Source: Euonymus europaeus
Lineage: Eukaryota > Streptophyta > Magnoliopsida > Celastrales > Celastraceae
DNA length: 64,000 nucleotides
Assembly (NCBI GenBank): GCA_963580455.1
Contig: OY756963.1
Coordinates: 15,147,555-15,211,554, forward strand
Direction of reading: 5' to 3'
Shown: positions 57,029 through 64,000 of the stretch, one piece after another
Layout: every line of letters begins with the position of its first letter
How positions within the stretch are numbered: the stretch's first letter is position 1
The notes under the pieces: generated by a model
Told to the model about the DNA's origin: nothing
Databases searched by the model: none
The model's input: only the letters and a program-made list of their open reading frames with translations
Translations under genes and position numbers: made by a program

Positions 57029-58411
57029 TCAATCCAGCTGATGTTTACTTCCGAACTCTGCAATCAACTTGTTCAATTTCTTGTTGCTTATTCTTTGTGG
57101 GATAATCCTCATATCTTCACTGTAGCTGCACAATAACAAAAACCAAAATTGAGAAGAAGCAGCACACACTACACATATTACTGATTGAATATATGCGTCT
57201 GTGTGAGTGATTATTTGCGCAAACCTTTGAGGCAGTGAAGGTGTCAACATTTTAGTTAGCTTAGAAGCATCTTCTGGTCTATTAATAACATTGTTGAAGC
57301 ATATGTAGCGACCGTACGATGAAACATCTTCAAAGACACAGACATGTGCATCAGCCATGACGCTAAGATCAACGGTGACAAATACTCCATCTTCATACAT
57401 CTCTGCTGCTCCTTTCAAATAAGGGTTCTTGATTGAAAGGTTATCCGGTGTCGTCAAGAATCCTGCATTGATAGACACCATGGACATGCCTCTGTCCATT
57501 GCCAGTGCCCAAGCTGTCTTCTCTGCCAGTGTCTTTGATAGTCCATGCCACAACTGTACCCATAATTGAAGTATATTAGCATAAATTGGAACACTTTCTT
57601 TGTTAGCGCAAACACCAGCAACAAGTTCCGCTCGAGTTCTAACCACTGTCAAAATGTTTTTTGAGCCAATTCAAACATTTCTCGGGTGAAATAATAAGGT
57701 TTTCATGATTTAAAGTACCTTATATTTACGGCAAAAACTGATGTCGCTCCAGCTTCTTTCATCGACATCAGAATTAGCTACTGAATTAAGATCATTTGAT
57801 CTCCATATAACAGCAGTGACGGAGGATGTGAACACAACTTTGTCAATTGTTTCAGTCTGCGCACATGCTTCCAGCACATTGTGTGCTGCTCTTACCTCCT
57901 CCTCTGCTGTGTATTCCTACACACACACGCGCAGAGAAGAAGTTGAGTTTAATTTCTCCAAATCAAAATTAATGTTGAAGTATAAACCAATACGTACATC
58001 GTATACAGACTGGTCTCGTGGTGGCTCGTATGTGTAGAACAAACAAGAACAGCCTCTCAGTGCATCAATTATTCCATGGAAATCAAATGGGTCTGCGAGA
58101 AAAATCTTCAGTTTCTTTCTCATATCGCTAGATATCGCACTACCAATTTTCAACTCCCCTGCACACACAAACCCCAATTGATCACTTCTTCCTTCTGTAT
58201 ATGTGAATGAATATACATACATACACACATATATATACACAGAGAGAAAAAGAGAGAGAGGGAGAGAGAGCTTGCCATGGTTTTGAATTGCAGCATGTAC
58301 TGTATAGCCTCTTTGAAGGAGGCGTTCAACAAGGGCAGAGCCAAGTCTGCCTGAAGCATCCATTACACAGACTGGGCTTGAAGTGTTTTCATGGAAAGAA
58401 GCTGGAGCCAT
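57029..58411 (-). CDS. SNL6-like NAD(P)-binding dehydrogenase (CCR-like), five exons
   Basis: Exons 58276-58411, 57998-58158, 57719-57916, 57225-57553 and 57029-57119 join in frame to 915 nt and 304 residues. It belongs to the extended short-chain dehydrogenase fold and resembles plant cinnamoyl-CoA-reductase-like SNL6 proteins. VCVMDASGRLGSALVERLL (residues 14-32) is the nucleotide-binding loop. KVVFTSSVTAVIWR, RSWSDISFCRKYKLWHGLSK and RGMSMVSINAGFLTTP follow, and the end is RISNKKLNKLIAEF. At the usual YxxxK site the sequence is HGLSK; I recall His there as normal in this subfamily, so classical CCR activity is doubtful. Intron 1 uses a GC donor; the others are GT-AG. The start at 58411 (MAPASFHEN) fits the family better than the in-frame ATG seven codons upstream. 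It looks intact. Confidence 0.87.
58225..58270. repeat. (TA)n/(GA)n microsatellite in intron 1 of the SNL6-like gene
   Basis: A compound simple repeat: ACACATATATATAC, then an AGAGAG-rich tract ending just before the exon 1 splice donor. Confidence 0.85.
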
Positions 58412-58559
58412 TTTCGGGAGAGAAAGACGCACAGTCTCGTGTTGTATTGTATCGATTAGTGGAATAAAAGGAAAGAGGAAAAATTGGTCAGCAGAAGGTG
58501 TGGTGGTAAGTTGAGGGAGGGAGGGAGAGATAGGATGATGGGTGGACTTCTGTGTTGCG

Positions 58560-58570
58560 TATATATATAT
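58560..58570 (-). promoter_or_regulatory. Possible TATA region of the SNL6-like gene
   Basis: A (TA)n run lies about 150 bases upstream of the start codon, beside a (GT/GC)n microsatellite (58571-58594). It could serve as a TATA box, but simple repeats give TATA-like sequence by chance. Confidence 0.3.
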
Positions 58571-58599
58571 GTGTGTGTGCGCGCGTGAGTGTGTGGATA

Positions 58600-60827
58600 C
58601 AAAAGAAGGGTGGCTAGCTAGTTAAGCTAGCATTGAAAGAGCGTGGATAGTTGATGGTTGGGAAGTAGTTGTTATTAGAGAACAAGAAAAAAGAAAGGAA
58701 GACCAAAGTTTTGATAGATCAAATGAATGATTGAATAAATGTTTTTGGTAGGAACTAGGAACGTGTGTTCTCCATTGTTACACAGCTGCAGATTCATATC
58801 ATATGTTTAACACCTACTCAACTAATATACAAGTGGAAATAAAACACCGATCCAAATTAGGGTTGACAACTGATCGATCGAGTATCTTTCATATTAAAAA
58901 ATATCAAAACATTTTCATTTAAGTTATTTTATACTAAAATTGTTTTTTTAATATAATTTAAATAGAAAAACTTTAAATTATAAAAGAACAGGTGGATCAG
59001 GTACACCTTCGATTAGGCAATAGCAAAAAAAAATTCATTCAAAGTATCTTACACCAAAATGTCTTCAATAGGGTTTAAAAAATTATTTAAAATTTCAAAA
59101 CGGCAATCATTATTGTTTACGACCAATAATTCATTTATGATTTAACTTTTTATATTTTTAATTTTGAAATATGCTCAAATAATCTTTATAATATATTAGT
59201 ACAATATATTTATTAGTATAATAAAATTTATTTGGTAATTTAATTACATGTTTTATGAATCTTGAACTTTATCATTCATTTCTCTAACGTGACATTTATA
59301 ATGTTATCATGCACAACCACATTACATACTCAATATAAATATAAGAATTACTCATAATCACAAATAGCAGTTGAACTAGTGGTTTAACTGTTTTTTTTTT
59401 TTGCTTTTTTGGTTTAAGTGCCCGAATTTTCATTTTTTAATACAGGTAAGGGGTTCGAATCCTCTCACTCATATTTTTCAGAACTCACTTATAATATAGG
59501 GTAGAATAGAGTTGGATCGGTTTCAAATACTCTAATTATTTATTAAATGGTTTATAATTTAGATACCTTAAACTCGATATCAAAAATCAAAAACTAACTT
59601 AAAACCGTGATGGATTTGAAATAAACAAACTATAACCGTTTACAAATCCTATATGATTAATTTTCAAGTTTTGAAATGATCGGATATCTTTCAAATAGTG
59701 TGTCTAGGTCAGGGTTTTTTTCATCTTTATAAACTATGAAACACTTGGTTCTAGAATTTTCAGTATATATATATTTAATACAAAAAGGAGATGAGGCTCC
59801 TACTTCGACAATTTGGCAAATTAATGCTGAAATAATTGTTGACGCGTGTTGATTTTTCTTCTTCTTCTTCTAATGTTTTGACTTTTCAAATATTGATGTA
59901 TTCTGCGATTATCAAACTCTTATTTGGATAGGGTCATAAAAAACAAAGATCATAAATAAACAGAGGCAGTGTTGTTGTAGTTGAAGTTTCACGATTAGCT
60001 AAAGGAGTTTCGGCATCAAGCATTAAAAATGTGATCGAGGGTCCGTGTAGATTTGTTCTCCTTTGATTTCCTAATTAATCGGCTCCGAAATACTTAAGTC
60101 TAAAAAAATGTATTATTTGTGTTAGAAGATTTATGCATGCACTTATTTACTATTCAATTGAGTTATGTCAATTCGATATGAGACTACAAATCTTAACACT
60201 CACCCACAGTACATGTGCGGTGCCTAATAAGTGGACACAGGTAGAGATCATTCTAAATGAACTAAGTCTTTGATATAATAACATATTAGAAATCCAACCC
60301 AAACACAAATGATTTTTATCCGCTCTGGGCAGGCTTGCACAAATTTGTTCTCTTGGGCCGTCTCCTAAGTACATAAACTCAGAAAATGCATTAATTGTGT
60401 GAGAGAAGCTGCACCTTTGCTTATACACAAATAAGTTGGGTTATACTAATCCACTATGAGACTAGTGGTGGGAAAACTCTAAAATTTGAGTCCAATCACG
60501 AAGATTTTCTTGGTATAAATATGAGTTCAAACTCAAACATAAAAATCTTGCAGATGTAGTTGTGCGTCCCTAGCCCAAATTGGATTATTGTCAAGATTTA
60601 AATCAACTTAGATACAATTAATTAAGTATGTCAAAAAATACAAACTAATTCGAGTCCAATCATGTAAATATCTTGTAAATATCATATGTTTTCTTATCCA
60701 AATTTCTCTGGATCTAAATTTTTGCCGCCCCTGTGTGAAATTACGAGTCTTGATAATTTGAATCGGCGAATAATTATTTGTCATTTGTATGGGAGCATAG
60801 AGTAATTTTTACTAGGGATAGTAAAAT
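58600..60827. other. AT-rich spacer, no gene seen
   Basis: No supported gene, RNA or bounded repeat. The 60168-60428 minus open frame shows nothing recognisable. It ends at the target duplication of the next solo LTR. Confidence 0.4.
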
Positions 60828-60832
60828 GTGAT

Positions 60833-62176
60833 TGTTGGGTTTAAAATACCCTACTAGCAAGTGCACTAGTCGAAGGGATAGCACAAGTAGTAAGTAGAGA
60901 TCGTATCCACAGAGACAGAGTTATAATTGATCCAAATGTTTATTTGTATATATTTATGAACAATGCAAGAAATTAAAGTTCCGCTCAAGTTGATTGGGTT
61001 CACAATTTAATAAGAATGCAAGCAAGAAAGGTAAAGTGTTTTTGAAATTTTTATATTGAAGAATGCAAATGCTAATGCAATTTATCACTAGGCAAGTTAT
61101 ACTAATACAATGAATTCAAGTAGAAGAATGAAGCACCAAGACTTCGAAATCCACCAAGGGTCAATGATGTGCAAACACAACCAATTCACTCATACATTTA
61201 TCAATCCGGTTATAACGAATCCGTACCTAAGTCGGTTTTAGCGCACTCAAGCCAATTTCCCTCATATCAATCACTAGCCATCTTATTGGTCTAGGTTGGA
61301 TGTTCCTATCAACATTCTAGCCATCTTATTGGTCTAGACATGCATAAGAATTCATGAAAGCTCAATGAAAATAGGATTCATACAAACTTGTTCCAAACCT
61401 AATGGAAACAACAATTGCAATCTAAGGTCCCAAGAAGCATGATTAAATAGATATTTCACCATCTATATACAAAATCCATCAAACAAATCCATTCAAAACC
61501 CTAAGTGGTGATCAAGCACAAAGAGTAAGAAGAATCCACTATAATCATAGAAACCAAAGATTTATACACAAAAAGATTCACATATAAACAAATCAATTCA
61601 TACAACCATCATTCAACCCAAGGCTTCATCCTAGCCTTGGTGGTAAAGAGTTTAGCTACTCATAGAGAGAGAAAGAGACAAGCAAAGAGAGAGAAACATA
61701 TTGGTAGAACCCAAAATTGGAAGAAACACAAGCCAAGATGAAGAATCCCTCCTTCAAGCCTTGAATCCTTCTTCTTTCCTCTGTTTTTCGCTCCCTGGAA
61801 CGGCCGTTCGATAAGTTAGAAGTGTGCAGTTTTTAGGGCTTTCGCGAAATAAAAGCTGTCAATTTTGTGCAGGGGCGCCTAGGCGTGTAGGAAATGCGCC
61901 TAGGCGCTGCTCTAGAAAATGCAATTTTCCTGAATTTTTGCATTCACCCCTGTTCCGTGCGTGGCCTGTACCGCCTAGGCGTGTATAAATCACGCCCAGG
62001 ATAATTTTTAGGCTTATTCTTGCTCTCATCTTGCCCATATTTGCCACCTTTTTGTTCCACACCACCAATTGCCTATCAAAATCCAAGATAATAGATAAAT
62101 GTACCGAATTGACAATATCAATGAGATAATAGAGGGTTATTATCACCAAAAACAAGAGGTAGATTCATACCTATCA
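60833..62176 (-). mobile_element. Solo LTR of the Athila family
   Basis: 1,344 bp, starting TGTTGGGTTTAAAATACC and ending ATACCTATCA, closely matching 17798-19105 and 28024-29346. A perfect target duplication GTGAT (60828-60832, 62177-62181) and absence of internal sequence show LTR-LTR recombination removed the body. It has an extra 25-30 bp near 61080 (TTATCACTAGGCAAG and following). Its CCTAGGCG zone (61874-61990) differs from that of the paired LTRs. Confidence 0.95.
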
Positions 62177-62181
62177 GTGAT

Positions 62182-62853
62182 TACCTCCGTAGTAACAGAT
62201 TTTTTTTTCATACTTAATTTTAAAATTTTAAAATATTAACAAAAAGAAAAACTTGAGAGAGAGAGAGAGGGAGGGAGAGAGAGAGGAACCAACCAAAAAT
62301 CCAAAAGTCCAAGATGCATGAGCCGTTGACCCAAACCGAATTACCCACAAAAACTCAAAAATCATTTTCCATTTATTAAAAACCTAACCAAATCAAAGTC
62401 CCAAGTCCATTCCTACAAAACAAAATTAGCCCAAAGTTTGGCCCTAGACATGAACCCATTCTTTAGGAAATCCAAGCATTGTGGTATAAGAGTAACAACT
62501 TGCATTTACCTTGAACATACACCATGTCTCATTTACTCCATAAACAAAAACCTCATATTCATCTCTCTCATTAACTATGTAGACAAAAACCTCATCTTGA
62601 GATTCACTCATCAACTCTCCATCACCACACCAGTAACTCCCTCAACAACCCTCTCTCAGCAACTCTTGATCTCACCATATAAGATTACACCTGAACGTCA
62701 TCTTCAAGATTAAAAACTCATTTTTGAACACACACTCTCTCATATGAGTAGCTCACCTCACAGTAACTAACTTCATCACCTTCATCCACTCACATTCCCA
62801 CTCTTCACCTCTCACTAACCAGAGACACTTCCGCACCTCACTAACAGCTCCCT
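62182..62853. other. Spacer with (GA)n run
   Basis: A GA-rich tract lies at about 62252-62285. The 62438-62713 open frame has no recognisable domain. No other gene is supported. Confidence 0.4.
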
Positions 62854-63118
62854 TGTTGAAGTGTCTTGCATTAAGAAGTTTGTTTTATTTAATTAATGGC
62901 TTTTGATGTTACCAGTTTGTCCTTATGCTTAAGTTTGTCTCAGGGGCATATTAGTCCTTTATTAATGTTTTTCTAAACTTGCATGTTTTAACCTTGGTCC
63001 AAGGTTGTTATTGTCCATTACTTGAAATTAATGAAAGTTGAAGAACCCTAGATCTGAGTTCCAGGATATTTGGGACGAATCATATTTCTTGCATTTCATC
63101 TTGTTTCTACCATTAACA
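62854..63118 (+). repeat. 5' LTR of copia copy E
   Basis: 265 bp from TGTTGAAGTGTC to ACCATTAACA, so TGTT and AACA are inverted ends. It is immediately followed by a perfect copia primer site. The 3' LTR would lie beyond the window. Confidence 0.85.
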
Positions 63119-63119
63119 A

Positions 63120-63131
63120 TGGTATCAGAGC
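63120..63131 (+). other. Primer-binding site, initiator tRNA-Met
   Basis: TGGTATCAGAGC, one base after the LTR, is the standard plant copia site complementary to the 3' end of initiator tRNA-Met. Confidence 0.93.
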
Positions 63132-63167
63132 TAGTTGAGTGCTTGGATCTGTGATTTCTTCAAGCCA

Positions 63168-63569
63168 ATGGCCTCCTCGAGTGATCGGTCTCTCATCCAT
63201 ATTTTTCATGGAGAAGACTACACATCCTCGAAGGTGAAAATGCGCACCTTCCTCATGTTCAAAGGGTTGTGGAGCATTGTTGTAGATGGTACAAGGAATC
63301 TATTGATGAGAGTCAGCTATAGACTGTTGAGAAGAAGCTTCTGGAGACCACCAAAATGTTGAATGCTAAAGCTCTTACTTAATTACAGAATGAAGTAGGC
63401 CCTAGCATCTTTCCTAGAATCATTCGTGCTTCTTAGGCAAAGGAGGCATGAGAATTAATTTCCAAGGATTTTGAGGGTGACGGTAAGACTAACGTTATCA
63501 AGTTACAAAATCTTAGGTGAGAGTTCTAGAACTTGCGAATGCAGAAAGCAGAACATATAAATGATTTTT
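63168..63569 (+). pseudogene. copia gag start (copy E), broken
   Basis: Begins MASSSDRSLIHIFHGEDYTS and continues SKVKMRTFLMFKGLWSIVVD, the N-terminal gag layout of plant copia elements (YxxWSxKMxxxLxxxxLWxVV). After about residue 65 the frame has stops near 63360, 63380, 63435 and 63450. The sequence is cut at 63569 by the next insertion. Confidence 0.8.
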
Positions 63570-64000
63570 TGTAACGCCCCGACCCATGAAACCCTAATTC
63601 TCGGGCTCGTGGTCCGAAACGTTACCTACATTATATACTTATATCCATCATCTACACCAATTTCTTAATATACAGAGAGAAAAAAAACTCAATTGCGGCT
63701 AGAATAAAATTAAGTAACATCATGTACCTTTATCATTACATAACTCAATTATTAATCTCTCTATTCTCAATGAGCATCTATCAATCAGCATTCCATAACA
63801 GTAATTAAAACCTTGACGTGTAATACATACTTCTTGTTCTCGTTTTACAAACTTTTGTTTATTCGCGATAATATGAAATACTAGTAATAACTGCAAACTT
63901 TAAATATAGTTATTAATCCTATCATGGACTAACACAACCTAACTTTAGTACATGAGCATCCTTTTCATGGATTCGCGGTCACGCCATCAACAGCTAGGTC
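63570..64000 (+). mobile_element. TGTAACGCCCC-type LTR insertion in copia copy E (cut by window end)
   Basis: It starts TGTAACGCCCCGACCCATGA directly after copia gag sequence, the same kind of end as 17675 (TGTCACGCCCCG) and 48457 (TGTAACACTCC). It continues to the end of the window, so its length, right end and target duplication cannot be seen. Confidence 0.65.

Noticed and set aside
63135..63167. Upstream start for the copia E gag
   Set aside because: An in-frame ATG lies at 63135 only four bases after the primer site; the ATG at 63168 (MASSSD) fits gag N-termini and a normal leader better.

Overview
The window is intergenic DNA from a flowering plant, most likely a eudicot. It is AT-rich and its genes have introns with GT-AG borders. 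Most of it is layered LTR retrotransposons (Ty1/copia and Ty3/gypsy), plus Mutator-type DNA transposons. Only two intact-looking host genes are visible, both on the minus strand: a three-exon tetratricopeptide-repeat (TPR) protein (14867-15860) and a five-exon short-chain dehydrogenase of the cinnamoyl-CoA-reductase-like SNL6 type (57029-58411). I cannot name the species.

Layout. 0.9-2.5 kb: remnant of a MuDR-type transposase (minus strand). 2.6-5.4 kb, 5.7-8.8 kb and 9.6-14.0 kb: three decayed copia elements in tandem, the second and third carrying later LTR-like insertions. 14.9-16.0 kb: TPR gene with an ABRE/G-box pair upstream. 16.95-35.19 kb: a three-level nest. A copia element (target duplication GGGAC) was hit in gag by an element with TGTCACGCCCC ends (duplication ACACG). 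That element was hit in turn by a young Athila-lineage gypsy element on the minus strand (duplication GTGCC). The Athila element has a tRNA-Asp primer site and 1.3-kb LTRs about 1% diverged. Its gag-pol frame is about 5.4 kb and is broken only by four stop codons.

37.6-45.0 kb: a FAR1/MULE-type transposase-like gene (plus strand) converging on an Ulp1-like cysteine-protease remnant (minus strand). A roughly 240-bp tandem repeat lies between them and is itself split by a 2.3-kb solo-LTR-like insertion (duplication AGTGT). 47.0-51.9 kb: two more solo-LTR-like insertions with perfect target duplications (ACTAT, ACATC), the second holding a 1-kb inverted-repeat element. 52.9-55.8 kb: decayed gypsy element (Tat-like RT) between diverged LTRs. 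57.0-58.4 kb: SNL6-like gene. 60.8-62.2 kb: solo LTR of the same Athila family (duplication GTGAT). 62.85 kb to the end: 5' LTR, primer site and gag start of another copia element, interrupted by a TGTAACGCCCC element that runs off the window.

The host genes show no sign of acting together. Exact 5-bp target duplications let most insertions be bounded to the base, so their order can be read directly. The copia host of the nest has LTRs about 4.6% apart and the innermost gypsy about 1.1%, as nesting predicts. Coordinates, splice sites and LTR differences were worked out by eye.
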